This document shows, piece after piece, positions 35,926-47,270 of a DNA stretch of 64,000 nt; position 1 is the stretch's first letter, and every line of letters begins with the position of its first letter. Under the pieces are notes generated by a model. The model was not told the DNA's origin. It saw only the letters and a program-made list of their open reading frames with translations, and made no database searches. The stretch lies in assembly GCF_031585635.1 (NCBI RefSeq), contig NZ_CP134196.1, positions 434,001 to 498,000 on the forward strand, in the 5' to 3' direction. This DNA comes from Paraburkholderia sp. FT54. GTDB lineage: Bacteria > Pseudomonadota > Gammaproteobacteria > Burkholderiales > Burkholderiaceae. The position numbers and the translations under genes were made by a program.

Positions 35926-37730
35926 ACTTCAACAACCTGTTTCAGCCCGGCGTTTTCATCGTCGTGCTGATCGCGCTCGCCATTCCACTCAGCCGCTACA
36001 TGACGGGGGTGGTCGACGGTTCGTCCGTCGTCGTTCGCCGCATTGGACGGCCGGTCGAAACGATGGTGTACAAGCTGGCGGGCGTGGACCCCGAGGCTGA
36101 GATGTCGTGGAAGCATTACGCGCTAGCCGTACTGGTGTTCAACACGCTCGGCGTGCTAGCGGTGTATGTTTTTCTGCGCATCCAGCAATGGCTGCCCGCC
36201 AATCCGCAAGGCTTCGGCCCCATGACGCCGGACGCGGCCTTCAACACGGCAATCAGCTTCGTGACCAACACGAACTGGCAGGACTACACGCCGGAATCCA
36301 CGGTCAGCTATCTGACGCAGATGGCGGCTTTGACGGTGCAAAACTTCTTGTCGGCCGCCACGGGTATTGCGGTCGTGGTCGCATTGATTCGCGGCTTTGC
36401 ACGTCATACGACAGCGACGATCGGCAACTTCTGGGTCGATCTGACGCGTATCACGCTGTATATTCTCGCGCCGCTCGCGACTGTAATCGCACTCGTCTTC
36501 GTCAGTCAGGGGGTGATCCAGAACTTCGAATCGTACCAGGACGTGCCGACCCTGCAGGCCACGACCTACCAGACCCCGAAGACCGATGCCCAAGGCAACG
36601 CCGTCAAGGACGCGAAGGGCAATCCCGTGATGGTGGACAACAAGGCCGACAAGCAGACTATCGCAATGGGTCCGGTTGCGTCGCAGGAAGCGATCAAGAT
36701 GCTCGGTACCAATGGCGGCGGCTTTTTCAACGGCAATTCGGCGCACCCGTACGAGAACCCGACGCCGTTCGCCAACTTCGTGCAGATGATCGCGATGCTG
36801 CTGATTCCGGCTGCGTTGTGCCTCGTGTTCGGCCGGATGGTCGGCGACCGGCGTCAGGGCTATGCAGTACTCGCCGCGATGACGATCGCTTTCGCGGTGG
36901 CCTGCTGGGGTGAGATTGCATCGGAGCAGAGCGGCAATCCGTTGTATTCGACGCTGCATGTCGACCAAAGCGCGTCGGCCACGCAGTCCGGCGGCAACAT
37001 GGAAGGCAAGGAAACCCGCTTCGGAATCGCGCAATCGGGCATCTTCACGGTCGCGACCACGGCGGCTTCGTGCGGCGCGGTCCTCAATACGCACGATTCG
37101 CTCACGCCGATGGGCGGCTTCGTCCCGCTGCTGCTGATCGAACTCGGCGAGGTGATCTTCGGCGGTGTCGGCTCGGGCCTCTACGGCATGCTTGTGTTCG
37201 CGTTGCTGGCGGTGTTCGTGGCCGGGTTGATGATCGGGCGAACGCCGGAATACATCGGCAAGAAAATCGAATCGTACGAGATGAAGATGGTGTCGATCGC
37301 CGTGCTGCTGACGCCGCTGCTCGTGCTGGTCGGCGCGTCGATCGGCGTGCTGGCGGCCGCCGGCACGGCGGGTATCTCCAACCCAGGGCCGCACGGCTTC
37401 TCCGAGGTTCTCTACGCCTACAGTTCCGCGGCCAATAACAACGGCAGTGCGTTTGCCGGCTTGTCGGTGAATACGCCGTTCTATAACTCCACGCTCGCCA
37501 TCGCCATGTGGTTCGGCCGCTTCGGCTCGATTGTGCCGGTGCTGGCGATCGCCGGCTCGCTCGCCGCCAAGAAACGTATCTCCGCGACCGCCGGGACCTT
37601 GCCGACACACGGCCCACTGTTCGTCGTGCTGCTGCTCGGCACGGTGGTGCTGGTCGGCGCGCTGACGTATGTGCCGGCCCTCGCGCTCGGCCCTGTCGTC
37701 GAACATCTGATCATGGTTGCAGGACATTGA
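35922..37730 (+). CDS. kdpA: KdpA, potassium-binding channel subunit
   Basis: 602 residues with ten or more hydrophobic segments. The selectivity-loop region motifs of KdpA are visible, such as [51 protein letters not shown] and [13 protein letters not shown]. It binds and translocates K+ through the inner membrane. The start at 35922 overlaps the KdpF stop; a longer open frame upstream (from 35712) overlaps the small genes and is not used. Confidence 0.96.
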   Translation: MNFNNLFQPGVFIVVLIALAIPLSRYMTGVVDGSSVVVRRIGRPVETMVYKLAGVDPEAEMSWKHYALAVLVFNTLGVLAVYVFLRIQQWLPANPQGFGPMTPDAAFNTAISFVTNTNWQDYTPESTVSYLTQMAALTVQNFLSAATGIAVVVALIRGFARHTTATIGNFWVDLTRITLYILAPLATVIALVFVSQGVIQNFESYQDVPTLQATTYQTPKTDAQGNAVKDAKGNPVMVDNKADKQTIAMGPVASQEAIKMLGTNGGGFFNGNSAHPYENPTPFANFVQMIAMLLIPAALCLVFGRMVGDRRQGYAVLAAMTIAFAVACWGEIASEQSGNPLYSTLHVDQSASATQSGGNMEGKETRFGIAQSGIFTVATTAASCGAVLNTHDSLTPMGGFVPLLLIELGEVIFGGVGSGLYGMLVFALLAVFVAGLMIGRTPEYIGKKIESYEMKMVSIAVLLTPLLVLVGASIGVLAAAGTAGISNPGPHGFSEVLYAYSSAANNNGSAFAGLSVNTPFYNSTLAIAMWFGRFGSIVPVLAIAGSLAAKKRISATAGTLPTHGPLFVVLLLGTVVLVGALTYVPALALGPVVEHLIMVAGH

Positions 37731-37743
37731 CTGAGAGGACAGC

Positions 37744-39879
37744 ATGACTAACGGACTCCAACCACCGGTTCATCAGCCGGGCAACATCGGTCAGGCACGC
37801 AACGCCGCGCGCTCGATGTTCGACCCGGCCATTGCCCGGCCGGCGCTGGTCGATTCGTTCAAAAAGCTTGCGCCGCGCCACCAGTTGCGCAATCCGGTGA
37901 TGTTCTGCGTGTACGTGGGCAGCATTCTGACGACCGTTCTCTGGATCGCCGCGCTCGCGGGCCAGGCCGAGGCGCCTGCCGGTTTCATTCTCGCGATCGC
38001 GCTCTGGTTGTGGTTTACCGTGCTGTTCGCCAACTTCGCGGAGGCGCTCGCGGAGGGACGCTCGAAAGCCCAGGCCGCGTCGCTGCGCGGCGCGAAGCGC
38101 GACGTCATGGCGAAGAAGCTGCAAGACTCCCATCCCAAGTCACCCATCCGCATCATGACCGCGACCGATCTGCGTAAAGGCGACGTCGTGCTGGTCGAAA
38201 CCGGCGACGTGATCCCGGCGGACGGCGAGGTGATCGAAGGCGTGGCATCGGTCGACGAATCGGCGATAACCGGCGAATCCGCGCCGGTGATCCGCGAGTC
38301 GGGCGGCGACTTTTCGTCGGTGACGGGCGGCACGCGCGTGCTGTCGGACTGGATCGTCGTGCGGGTCAGCGTGAATCCGGGCGAGGCGTTCCTCGACCGC
38401 ATGATCGCGATGGTGGAAGGCGCGAAGCGTCAGAAGACGCCGAATGAAATCGCGCTGACGATTCTGCTCGTCGCGTTGACGCTCGTGCTGCTGTTCGCGA
38501 CCGCCACGCTGTTGCCGTTCTCGATGTTTTCGGTCGAAGCGGCGAAAGCGGGACATGTCGTCACGATCACCGCCCTGGTCGCGCTGCTGGTGTGTCTGAT
38601 TCCGACCACCATCGGCGGGCTGCTGTCGGCCATCGGCGTGGCGGGCATGAGCCGCATGATGCAGGCGAACGTGATCGCCACTTCAGGGCGCGCGGTGGAA
38701 GCGGCCGGCGACGTTGACGTGCTGTTGCTCGACAAGACCGGCACCATCACGCTCGGCAACCGCCAGGCGTCGGCTTTCACGCCGGCGCCTGGCGTCACCG
38801 AGGAAATGCTCGCCGACGCCGCGCAACTCTCCTCACTCGCGGACGAAACGCCGGAAGGCCGCAGCATCGTCGTGCTCGCGAAGCAGCGCTTCAATATCCG
38901 CGAACGCGACATGCACGCGTTGCAGGCCACCTTCCTTGCGTTCAGCGCGCAGTCGCGCATGAGCGGTGTCGATCTGCCCGACCGCCAGATTCGCAAGGGC
39001 GCGGCCGATGCGATCAAGCAATTCGTTGAAAACCATGGCGGCCGCTTTCCCGCTGAACTGACGGCGGCGGTCACGGAAATCGCGCGGCGCGGCAGCACGC
39101 CGCTGGTGGTCGCCGAGAAAAGCCATGGCGAGAGCGCCGCACGTTGCATGGGCGTGATCGAGTTGAAGGACATCGTGAAGGGCGGCATCAAGGAGCGCTT
39201 TGCCGAACTGCGCAAGATGGGCATCAAGACCATCATGGTGACGGGCGACAACCGGCTGACCGCGGCAGCCATCGCCGCCGAAGCGGGGGTGGACGATTTT
39301 CTCGCGGAGGCCACGCCGGAAGCCAAGCTGACAACAATTCGCACGCATCAGGCCGAAGGGCGCCTCGTGGCCATGACCGGCGACGGCACTAACGACGCCC
39401 CCGCGCTCGCGCAGGCGGATGTCGCGGTGGCCATGAACACCGGCACGCAGGCCGCGAAGGAAGCGGGCAACATGGTCGACCTCGATTCGAATCCGACCAA
39501 GCTGATCGAGATCGTGGAGATCGGCAAGCAGATGCTGATGACGCGCGGCTCGCTCACCACGTTCTCGATTGCCAACGACGTCGCCAAGTATTTCGCCATC
39601 ATCCCGGCGGCATTTGCGACCACTTATCCGCAGTTGCGCGTGCTCGACGTGATGCATCTGAGTTCGCCTTCGTCGGCGATTCTGTCGGCGGTGATTTTCA
39701 ACGCGCTGATCATCGTGGCGCTGATTCCGCTTGCGCTCAAGGGCGTGAGGTACCGGCCGTTGGGCGCCGCGTCGCTGTTGCGCCGCAATCTTCTGATCTA
39801 CGGGCTCGGCGGGATTCTGCTGCCGTTCCCGTTCATCAAGCTGATCGATATGGTGCTGAACGTGTTCGGCTGGGTTTGA
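37744..39879 (+). CDS. kdpB: KdpB, P-type ATPase subunit
   Basis: 711 residues. P-type ATPase with phosphorylation motif [10 protein letters not shown], actuator motif TGESAPV, hinge [10 protein letters not shown] and the KdpB membrane segments ([18 protein letters not shown]). It hydrolyses ATP to drive K+ uptake through KdpA. It lies 13 bases after kdpA. Confidence 0.97.
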   Translation: MTNGLQPPVHQPGNIGQARNAARSMFDPAIARPALVDSFKKLAPRHQLRNPVMFCVYVGSILTTVLWIAALAGQAEAPAGFILAIALWLWFTVLFANFAEALAEGRSKAQAASLRGAKRDVMAKKLQDSHPKSPIRIMTATDLRKGDVVLVETGDVIPADGEVIEGVASVDESAITGESAPVIRESGGDFSSVTGGTRVLSDWIVVRVSVNPGEAFLDRMIAMVEGAKRQKTPNEIALTILLVALTLVLLFATATLLPFSMFSVEAAKAGHVVTITALVALLVCLIPTTIGGLLSAIGVAGMSRMMQANVIATSGRAVEAAGDVDVLLLDKTGTITLGNRQASAFTPAPGVTEEMLADAAQLSSLADETPEGRSIVVLAKQRFNIRERDMHALQATFLAFSAQSRMSGVDLPDRQIRKGAADAIKQFVENHGGRFPAELTAAVTEIARRGSTPLVVAEKSHGESAARCMGVIELKDIVKGGIKERFAELRKMGIKTIMVTGDNRLTAAAIAAEAGVDDFLAEATPEAKLTTIRTHQAEGRLVAMTGDGTNDAPALAQADVAVAMNTGTQAAKEAGNMVDLDSNPTKLIEIVEIGKQMLMTRGSLTTFSIANDVAKYFAIIPAAFATTYPQLRVLDVMHLSSPSSAILSAVIFNALIIVALIPLALKGVRYRPLGAASLLRRNLLIYGLGGILLPFPFIKLIDMVLNVFGWV

Positions 39880-39898
39880 CCGCAACGGAGTGGAGATC

Positions 39899-40480
39899 AT
39901 GAAAACGCTGATTCGCCCGGTACTCGTCCTGTTCATCCTGATGACCGTGATCACGGGCGTGATCTATCCGGTCGTCGTCACGGCCCTCGGGCGCGGTGCC
40001 TTCGCGGCCCAGGCCAGCGGCAGTCTGATCGAGAAGAACGGCAAGCCGGTCGGCTCGACACTGATCGGTCAGCAGTTCGACGCGCCGTACTATTTCTGGG
40101 GACGCCTGTCGGCCACCAGCCCCATGCCGTACAACGCGCAGAGTTCGGGCGGCTCGAATCTCGGGCCGACCAACCCCGCGCTCGCCGACGAAATCAAGGG
40201 CCGTCTCGATGCCTTGAAAGCCGCGGGTAACGACATGTCGCAACCGGTGCCGGTGGATCTGGTGACGTCCTCGGGCAGCGGGCTCGACCCGCAAATCAGC
40301 CCGGCCGCCGCAGCCTATCAGGTCAAACGCGTGGCGAAAACGCGGGGTCTGACCGTCGATCAGGTTCGCGATCTTGTCGCCGGCAATACGCAGGGGCGGC
40401 AGTTCGGCATTTTCGGCGAGGCGCGCGTGAACGTGCTTCAGCTCAATCTTGCGTTGGACGACCTCAGGCCCATGCATTGA
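39899..40480 (+). CDS. kdpC: KdpC, chaperone-like subunit
   Basis: 193 residues: one N-terminal membrane helix ([16 protein letters not shown]) then a periplasmic domain with the KdpC signatures [45 protein letters not shown] at 39899 is preceded by ACGGAGTGGAG. It stabilises the KdpFABC complex and nucleotide binding. Confidence 0.96.
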   Translation: MKTLIRPVLVLFILMTVITGVIYPVVVTALGRGAFAAQASGSLIEKNGKPVGSTLIGQQFDAPYYFWGRLSATSPMPYNAQSSGGSNLGPTNPALADEIKGRLDALKAAGNDMSQPVPVDLVTSSGSGLDPQISPAAAAYQVKRVAKTRGLTVDQVRDLVAGNTQGRQFGIFGEARVNVLQLNLALDDLRPMH

Positions 40481-40500
40481 CGTCGACGCTCGCGGCCTCT

Positions 40501-41199
<699 letters not shown>

Positions 41200-41317
41200 A
41201 ATTCACACAATATTTACGGCATCTCCAGCAATCGTTGCGTGGTCTTTACTGCGCACTTCGTATAGTGGGTGACTGGCTTTGCGCTGCAAAGAGAAGAACC
41301 GATCTATTGGAGTCGAT

Positions 41318-41368
41318 ATGGCATTCAAACAAACGAAGGGTAGCGTGACTGTCGAGTTCGGCGTGTGA
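41318..41368 (+). CDS. 16-residue leader peptide ORF
   Basis: ATG 41318 with GGAG seven bases upstream, ending in a TGA that overlaps the GTG start of the next ORF (GTGTGA). Peptide MAFKQTKGSVTVEFGV. The GSVTVEF part resembles the start of TadE/TadG pilus proteins, so it may be either a short coupled leader or a remnant of such a gene. Confidence 0.35.
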   Translation: MAFKQTKGSVTVEFGV

Positions 41369-41718
41369 CATCCATGACTCCCTCAAGAAACGCAATGATG
41401 TTCAGGGGCCTGTGCAAGGTGGTGGCCATCGCCTTCGTCACCAACCAGCTTCTGACGACGATTTTCACGTATTTCGCGCAGCAACTCGCGTCCGCGCCAC
41501 CGCATGAAGCCGTTTGGCTTTTCAGCTGTGTGACTTGCGGGATGGTGACGTTATGGCTGCAGGCCGACGCGCGGCGCGCATTCGGCTTGGCGCGCGCGAC
41601 GGGATTCGTGAAGAAGGGCGGCGCGGGCATGCAGGACGTGCAGATCGCGCAGGATTGCCCGAAGCGGTGGCTGGTCATCCTGCATATCGAGTTGAATCCC
41701 GCGGCGATACAGAGCTAG
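41365..41718 (+). CDS. Small membrane protein of the kdp region
   Basis: 117 residues at most, GTG start overlapping the mini-ORF stop; ATG 41374 is an alternative. Two hydrophobic segments: about 20-40 (KVVAIAFVTNQLLTTIFTYF) and 48-62 (WLFSCVTCGMVTLWL), then a basic cytoplasmic tail. No recognised family. It lies between the kdpE-like gene and a universal stress protein gene on the same strand; it might be part of the same response unit. Confidence 0.5.
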   Translation: MTSMTPSRNAMMFRGLCKVVAIAFVTNQLLTTIFTYFAQQLASAPPHEAVWLFSCVTCGMVTLWLQADARRAFGLARATGFVKKGGAGMQDVQIAQDCPKRWLVILHIELNPAAIQS

Positions 41719-41839
41719 CGGGGCGGCACGTCGAGTTGGCCGTATCGATGTCATTGCGCCCTCAAGGTCTCGTACTTTTACACCGCATTAACAGTGCTTT
41801 AGCTAAGCTGAAAGCGGTACTCACCTCCAGGAGTTCTGG

Positions 41840-42256
41840 ATGATACGAATGCTGATCCCCGTCCTCGACCGCGGCGGTGCGGTCGAAGCTGCGCGCTATG
41901 CTGCGTTCATGTTTATCGAGCACGGCGTCACGGAGGTCGAACTACTCGAAGTTCTCGAGCCCGTCGCACAAGGGCGTGCGGCAGCTTTCCACACCTGGAG
42001 TTCACTGGTGCGCGACGAGAAGCACGCCATGCTGACGGCTTTGATCGACGCTCGAACCATTCTCGATGAAGCAGGGGTGCCATACCGCTGGAAGCGCGTC
42101 TTCGGTCACCCCGCCAAGGCGATTGCCGACTATGTCGCCACGACCCGGCCCGACGTCATGGTGATCGACGCCAGTCGTATGGGTTTCTTCCGCAGGCTCG
42201 CCATGCTCGCGTCTTTATCGAGGCGAACGGTCACGCCGGTGACAATGGTTCACTGA
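41840..42256 (+). CDS. Universal stress protein (UspA-like)
   Basis: 138 residues, a single Usp alpha/beta domain: N-terminal MLIPVLDRGGAVEAARYA, C-terminal RPDVMVIDASRMG and a final VTMVH strand. The ATP-binding Gly-rich loop (G-2x-G-9x-G) is not well conserved. AGGAG precedes ATG 41840. KdpD kinases contain a Usp domain; here a separate Usp gene sits next to a kdp set lacking kdpD. Confidence 0.85.
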   Translation: MIRMLIPVLDRGGAVEAARYAAFMFIEHGVTEVELLEVLEPVAQGRAAAFHTWSSLVRDEKHAMLTALIDARTILDEAGVPYRWKRVFGHPAKAIADYVATTRPDVMVIDASRMGFFRRLAMLASLSRRTVTPVTMVH

Positions 42257-42274
42257 AAAGCACCATTTCCTCCG

Positions 42275-43240
42275 TTAGCCTTGCGCGGAACCTCCGCTTT
42301 CATCAAGCCACTGAACGATATTGCGTACCGTATCGCCATAGAAAGTGCGATATAGCTCCTTCGATACATATCCGACATGAGGCGTCGCGAGCACGTTGGG
42401 CAACTCGCGCAGCGGATGCGGATTGTCGAGCGGTTCGACGTCGTAGACGTCCAGCGCGGCGCCGGCAATCTGACCGGTCGTGAGTGCCGAAAGCAGGGCA
42501 GCGGAGTCGACGATCGGACCTCTCGACGTATTGATCAGCCGGCTCGTGGGTTTCATCTGCGCGAATTCCGTTGCACCGACCAAACCTGCGGTTCGCTCAC
42601 TGAGCCGCACATGGATCGACAGGAAATCTGCCGTGGAGAACAGCACGTCTCTGCTGACTCGCTGCACGCCCTTTTCCGCGGCGCGTTCCTCGGTGAGGTT
42701 CTGGCTCCACGCGATGACGTTCATTCTGAATGCCCGCCCGATGATACCGACAGCCGAGCCGACGCGGCCAAGACCCAGCAATCCGAGCGTCTTGCCCGAG
42801 AGTTCATCGCCAAGCGAAAGCTGCCAGCCTCCCTGACGCAGTGACTGGTTCTCGAGCGGAATATTGCGGGCCATCGCGAGAATCAGCGCCCACGTCAGTT
42901 CGATCGTCGGCGTGGACGAATAGCCCGTGTGACGAATCTCGATGCCGCGTTCCGCAGCCGCATTCTGATCGATCGACGTATTCCCTGCGCCGGTCGAGGC
43001 AATCAGCTTCAGGTTCGGCAGGCTTTCGATGATCTCGCGGGGCAACGGTGTGCGTTCCCGCATCACGCAGACGACGTCGAATGGCTGCAGGCGCTGGATC
43101 AGGAGCTCGATATCGGCGACGTGGTCATTGAATACCGTCACGTCCGCGCGGTTCTCGAGGGGCGACCAGTCTGCCATGCTCAGCGCGACGTTCTGATAAT
43201 CGTCGAGGATCGCCACCTTGATAGGGGATTGGGGGTTCAT
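42275..43240 (-). CDS. D-2-hydroxyacid dehydrogenase family protein
   Basis: 321 residues, NAD-dependent. Catalytic domain (residues 1-105 and C terminus) and central NAD domain with GLLGLGRVGSAVG. Active-site residues: Arg in NTSRGPIVD, Glu in DVYDVEPLD region, His in ATPHVGY. Acts on a 2-keto acid/2-hydroxy acid pair. ATG at 43240 is the family start. It is the last gene of an organic-acid neighbourhood (LysR, MFS carrier, maleate-isomerase-family enzyme). Confidence 0.9.
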   Translation of the reverse strand: MNPQSPIKVAILDDYQNVALSMADWSPLENRADVTVFNDHVADIELLIQRLQPFDVVCVMRERTPLPREIIESLPNLKLIASTGAGNTSIDQNAAAERGIEIRHTGYSSTPTIELTWALILAMARNIPLENQSLRQGGWQLSLGDELSGKTLGLLGLGRVGSAVGIIGRAFRMNVIAWSQNLTEERAAEKGVQRVSRDVLFSTADFLSIHVRLSERTAGLVGATEFAQMKPTSRLINTSRGPIVDSAALLSALTTGQIAGAALDVYDVEPLDNPHPLRELPNVLATPHVGYVSKELYRTFYGDTVRNIVQWLDESGGSAQG

Positions 43241-43378
43241 GTTGCGCACTCCAGGAGTTGATACGCTTGGTACCGTGATCTGAACTTCGGAACTGAATGC
43301 TATGAAACCCGGCTGACGACGTAAATCAACAACTCGCGACGCCACCCATCGCCAACCGCGATGGCGCAGTCGGTGCGC

Positions 43379-44305
43379 TCACGAGTCGTTCCGATGATGC
43401 GCTTCGAGGTGATCGACCAGCATGCGCGCAGGAAGCGGCAGGGTGTCAAAATTGCGCGCAATGATTGAGAGCGGCCGCAGCGACCAGGGTTCGTCAAGCT
43501 CGACGACGCGAAACGGCGCCGAATGCACATAAGGTGTCACGCTTCCCGTCGGGAGCACGCCGATGCCGAGTCCCGCGCTGACCATGTTGCGCACGCCCTC
43601 GAAGCTTGTCACCTCGATGCGTACGCGTAGCCGTCTGCCGTCACGTTCAGCGGCGGCGCGACACAATTTGGAAATGGACGTCCCGTACGGCATGCTGACG
43701 AAGTCGTCCTCCAGCACCTGCGCGAAGCTCACGCTTGCGCGCCCCGCGAGCCGATGATCCGCCGGCACGATCACGACCAGCTTGTCCACGCTGTACGGGC
43801 GCCACTGCAGATCGCCGAGGGAGTCCTCGGTGGCCGCGCAGATGCCGAGATCGGCGACGCCGCTTGCGATCGCCTGCACGACCTCATCGCTCGACTTTTC
43901 GACCATGTCGATCCCCACGTTCGGATTGGCGCGTAGAAAGGAGCGCAGCACGCCGGGCAGATACTGGACCATGGCGGTAAAGTTCACATAAATGCGCGTA
44001 TGGCCCCTCAATCCCGCCGAATATTCGGACAGTTCGTCCGAGATTTGCTGCAGGTGCTCGCCCAGCCGCTTGGCGTGATGATAGAGCGCCTCGCCCGCAG
44101 GTGTAGGTTGAACACCGCGGCTATGCCGGTATAGCAGCGGCGTGCCGGCGTCGTCTTCGAGATCCGATACGCGCTTGCTGACGGCCGATGCCACGATGTG
44201 CGTGCGGGCCGCCGCCGCGGCGATGCTGCCTTCCTCGATGACCGCCACGAAAATGCGCAGGGACTCCATGTCGAGTCGCAACGGCCGATCTGCTGAAACG
44301 CGCAT
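43379..44305 (-). CDS. LysR-family regulator
   Basis: 308 residues with an N-terminal HTH (LRIFVAVIEEGSIAAAAAR, SAVSKRVSDLED). A very good ribosome site (AAGGAGTGAGG) precedes ATG 44305. It is divergent from the MFS transporter gene, with about 320 bases between. The hydroxyacid dehydrogenase and the MFS/maleate-isomerase-type pair are the likely targets. Confidence 0.9.
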   Translation of the reverse strand: MRVSADRPLRLDMESLRIFVAVIEEGSIAAAAARTHIVASAVSKRVSDLEDDAGTPLLYRHSRGVQPTPAGEALYHHAKRLGEHLQQISDELSEYSAGLRGHTRIYVNFTAMVQYLPGVLRSFLRANPNVGIDMVEKSSDEVVQAIASGVADLGICAATEDSLGDLQWRPYSVDKLVVIVPADHRLAGRASVSFAQVLEDDFVSMPYGTSISKLCRAAAERDGRRLRVRIEVTSFEGVRNMVSAGLGIGVLPTGSVTPYVHSAPFRVVELDEPWSLRPLSIIARNFDTLPLPARMLVDHLEAHHRNDS

Positions 44306-44628
44306 CCTCACTCCTTCTGGTGGAAAATCCGGCCGGTTGGCACCCATCGCGTTTGGCGATGCCTGTATTGAACATTGGGAAGTTTTCAATAAGCCCGGCA
44401 ACCGGCATCCTGTGTGTCATGGAGGCGATCCTCGCAGATCAGCTCAGGACGCGGGGCCGCCGGCGTGCATCGCGATTTTATGTCGAGGGTGGCGGCGCTG
44501 TCCTGGCCAACGCCGGTGGAACATGGTACACCGCCGTCAATCGCAGGATATGTTGCAGCGCCGCGCGTACCGGCGCTGTGAGGCCGGACCGCCTGAAAAC
44601 TCTGTTGAAAATATGAAGGAGACGAGAG
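44306..44628. other. Divergent promoter region, LysR and MFS genes
   Basis: 323 bases that should hold both promoters and the LysR operator. Short frames here are not convincing. No clear LysR T-N11-A box was picked out by eye. Confidence 0.35.
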
Positions 44629-45981
44629 ATGGAACAGAAGCAGCTAGCTATGAGTTCGCGAACCCACTGGTACGACGGTCTCACGACGATGCACTGGCGT
44701 GTACTGAAAGCCAGTTTTCTCGGCTGGATTTTCGACGGCTACGAGGCACTGGCGCTCGTCGTTGTTCTTGGGCCGATGCTGCATTCGGTGCTGTCGCCCG
44801 CGCAAGCCGCGTCCCCCACGACTTACGCCGGTCTGGTAATCGGCATCACGTTGCTCGGCTGGGGAGCTGGCGGTCTGATCGGCGGGATTCTCGCGGACTA
44901 TGTCGGACGCAAGCGGATGATGCTCTGGTCCGTATTTCTCTATGCCATGTTTTCGGGGTTGACTGCGTTCTCGCAGACTTTCTGGGTGTTGTGCGGGCTG
45001 CGTTTCCTTACCGGCCTCGCAATGGGCAGCGAATGGAGCACGGGCGTTGCGCTGCTGTCGGAAACCTGGCCGGAGCGGGCTCGCGCGAAAGGGGCCGGCT
45101 TCCTGCAATCGGGCTTCGGCTGGGGCACGCTGATCGCGGCGGTCGTGTGGTATGCGCTTTCGTCAATGCATCCGTTGGGTGCCGAAACCTGGCGGCTGAT
45201 GTTCGTGCTCGGCGCAGTCCCGGCGTTCTTTGTGCTGTACATTCGCCGCGGAGTCAACGAGTCGGAGAAATGGCAACGCGCGGTGCGCGAGAAGCGCTGG
45301 AGCGCGACGAGCGCCGGGCAGGTTGCAGGCGACGCAGCCGCATCCGGGAAGCGGCCGTTCACGCTCACGCAGCTGTTCAATGAGCCCGAAGCGCTGCGCC
45401 GCACGCTGCTCCTGCTCGTGCTGTCGATCGTCACGACCGTCGGCTGGTGGGCCATTTCAAGCTGGCTGCCGACCTTCACCGTTTCGCTCGCCAAAGCCGA
45501 GGGGATCCCCGACGCGTTGTCGTGGGGCTCGAAGATATCGATCGTCTACACCGTTGGCGCGATTGTGGCCTACATGATCGCCGGTTTCGTGGTGGATGCC
45601 ATCGGGCGGCGGGCCTTTCTGTCGCTGACGTTCGTCGGTTCGCTGATCACGACGTTCATCACATACAAGCTGACGACAAGCGTCGAAGCAATGATGGTCG
45701 TGGCGCCGATCAATGGTTTCTTCACCCTGGGCTGTGCCTATGTCTGGATGGCGATCTACCCCTGTGAGCTCTTCGGTTCCAGCGTGCGTTCCACTGCGAT
45801 CAGCTTTGTGTTCAATGCGGCGCGCCTGATCGCGTGGGTCTTCCCGATCATCGCGGGCAGCATGATCAAGTCGTTCGGTGGTGTGTCGCAAGCGGCGTTG
45901 GCACTTGGCTCCGTGTATCTGCTCGGTATCGTGCTGCCCTGGTTCTTGCCCGAGACGCGTGGCGCGGGCATGCCGGACTGA
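44629..45981 (+). CDS. MFS transporter (metabolite:H+ symporter type)
   Basis: 450 residues with about 12 membrane segments. Motifs typical of the aromatic acid/sialate-type MFS carriers: FDGYEALAL after helix 1, ADYVGRKRMM (loop 2-3), GSEWSTGVALLSETWP in helix 4-5 and DAIGRRAF in loop 8-9. Predicted uptake of an organic acid by proton symport. The next gene (maleate-isomerase family) suggests a dicarboxylate or a derivative as substrate. GGAGACGAG precedes ATG 44629. Confidence 0.9.
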   Translation: MEQKQLAMSSRTHWYDGLTTMHWRVLKASFLGWIFDGYEALALVVVLGPMLHSVLSPAQAASPTTYAGLVIGITLLGWGAGGLIGGILADYVGRKRMMLWSVFLYAMFSGLTAFSQTFWVLCGLRFLTGLAMGSEWSTGVALLSETWPERARAKGAGFLQSGFGWGTLIAAVVWYALSSMHPLGAETWRLMFVLGAVPAFFVLYIRRGVNESEKWQRAVREKRWSATSAGQVAGDAAASGKRPFTLTQLFNEPEALRRTLLLLVLSIVTTVGWWAISSWLPTFTVSLAKAEGIPDALSWGSKISIVYTVGAIVAYMIAGFVVDAIGRRAFLSLTFVGSLITTFITYKLTTSVEAMMVVAPINGFFTLGCAYVWMAIYPCELFGSSVRSTAISFVFNAARLIAWVFPIIAGSMIKSFGGVSQAALALGSVYLLGIVLPWFLPETRGAGMPD

Positions 45982-46066
45982 GGCAGAGATCTTCCGCGCC
46001 GATCAGGATGTCATGAGAATCCTTTAATAGTTTTGGATGCCTAACGTTATTTCGGAGATTTGAAAA

Positions 46067-46816
46067 ATGCCTCAAAATTTTCGTATTGGACAGATCGTTC
46101 CAAGTTCGAATACGACCATGGAAACTGAGATTCCCGCCATGTTGCGTGCCCGTGAAGCCATCCGCCCCGAGCGGTTCACTTTCCATTCGAGCCGGATGAG
46201 AATGCACAAGGTCACGAAGGAGGAACTGGTCGCGATGAACAAGGAAGGCTTGCGCTGCGCGGCGGAACTTGCCGACGCTCGTGTTGATGTCATGAGTACG
46301 GCGTGCCTGGTCGCGATCATGGCGATGGGGCCCGGCTATCATCGTGAAACTGAACGCGAACTGTTGGAGGTTGCGCGTGCCAATCATTGCCTCGCGCCAG
46401 TCATGACGTCCGCGGGAGCTTTAGTGGAAGGTCTGAAGATCATGGGCGCTCGTCGGATTTCGCTGATGGCGCCGTATATGCGCCCGTTGACTGATCTGGT
46501 TGTCGCTTACATCGAAAATGAAGGAATCGAGGTCATCGATTCGCTCTGCTTTGAAATTCCCGACAACCTCGAAGTCGGTCTGCGCGATCCGATGCAACTG
46601 GTCGACGACGTTCGGCGCCTGAACACGGAAGGCGCGGACGTCGTGGTGGCGTCCGCGTGCGTCCAGATGCCTTCATTGCCGGCGATCCAGCGTATCGAAG
46701 ACATGTTGGGAATCCGCACCGTCTCGACTGCTGTGTGCACGGTGCGGCGCATGCTGGATCATCTCAAGCTGGAGCCGGTTGTCCCCGGCGCGGGCGCGTT
46801 GCTTTCCGGCGCGTGA
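46067..46816 (+). CDS. Maleate isomerase/arylmalonate decarboxylase family enzyme
   Basis: 249 residues of the Asp/Glu racemase superfamily. N-terminal IGQIVPSSNTTMETE is typical of maleate cis-trans isomerases. The two catalytic cysteines are in STACLVAIMA (about Cys83) and ASACVQMPS (about Cys199). It probably isomerises maleate to fumarate; arylmalonate-type decarboxylation is a less likely alternative. It lies 85 bases after the MFS carrier. The preceding Asp in a D-2-hydroxyacid dehydrogenase context hints at further metabolism of small dicarboxylates. Confidence 0.82.
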   Translation: MPQNFRIGQIVPSSNTTMETEIPAMLRAREAIRPERFTFHSSRMRMHKVTKEELVAMNKEGLRCAAELADARVDVMSTACLVAIMAMGPGYHRETERELLEVARANHCLAPVMTSAGALVEGLKIMGARRISLMAPYMRPLTDLVVAYIENEGIEVIDSLCFEIPDNLEVGLRDPMQLVDDVRRLNTEGADVVVASACVQMPSLPAIQRIEDMLGIRTVSTAVCTVRRMLDHLKLEPVVPGAGALLSGA

Positions 46817-46831
46817 TCGGCAACGGCCGAA

Positions 46832-47233
46832 TCAGCCCGGAAAACTAGTCCCGAACATGGGCAGGCCGCTATTCGATTCGGCTTCGGTTGCCTCGTCCTG
46901 CAGCACGTCCCAATGCTCGGCAAGCACGCCGTCCGCGATGCGCAGGATGTCGGCAGCAATCCATGCGGCGGGACGCCCATGACCTGAAAAGCGCCCGTGC
47001 ACGATCACGTAATCGCCATCCGCGACGATCACGCCGGGTTCGTATCGCAACGTCGGAGGTACGGTCTTGACCAGGTTGAACAGACCGTCACGCCCCGGTG
47101 CAATATGCGCGCTGTGCTGGATATAGTCGGGCGACCAGAAACGCTCGGCGGCGGCGTAGTCGCGTCGGTTGAAAAGCGTGTCGAACGCTTCGAGTACAAG
47201 GGCCTTGTTGGCTGCTTCGGTCGTGCTGGTCAT
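46832..47233 (-). CDS. SnoaL-like (NTF2-fold) protein
   Basis: 133 residues. Small alpha+beta barrel of the SnoaL/NTF2-like group: NKALVLEAFDTLFNRRDYAAAERFW-type start (residues 9-33), the YIQHSAHIAPG segment and DILRIADGVLAEHWDVLQ near the end. The WDVLQ ending is common in Burkholderia SnoaL-like proteins near oxidoreductases. ATG at 47233 preceded by CAGGAGA. Function unknown. It is downstream of the Old Yellow Enzyme gene with 37 bases between. Confidence 0.82.
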   Translation of the reverse strand: MTSTTEAANKALVLEAFDTLFNRRDYAAAERFWSPDYIQHSAHIAPGRDGLFNLVKTVPPTLRYEPGVIVADGDYVIVHGRFSGHGRPAAWIAADILRIADGVLAEHWDVLQDEATEAESNSGLPMFGTSFPG

Positions 47234-47270
47234 GATGGTTCTCCTGAGAGGTGGGTGGCGTGCCGGCGCG

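Noticed and set aside
36156..37745. 529-codon minus-strand frame across kdpA
   Set aside because: Shadow of kdpA; composition is His/Arg-rich with no motif.
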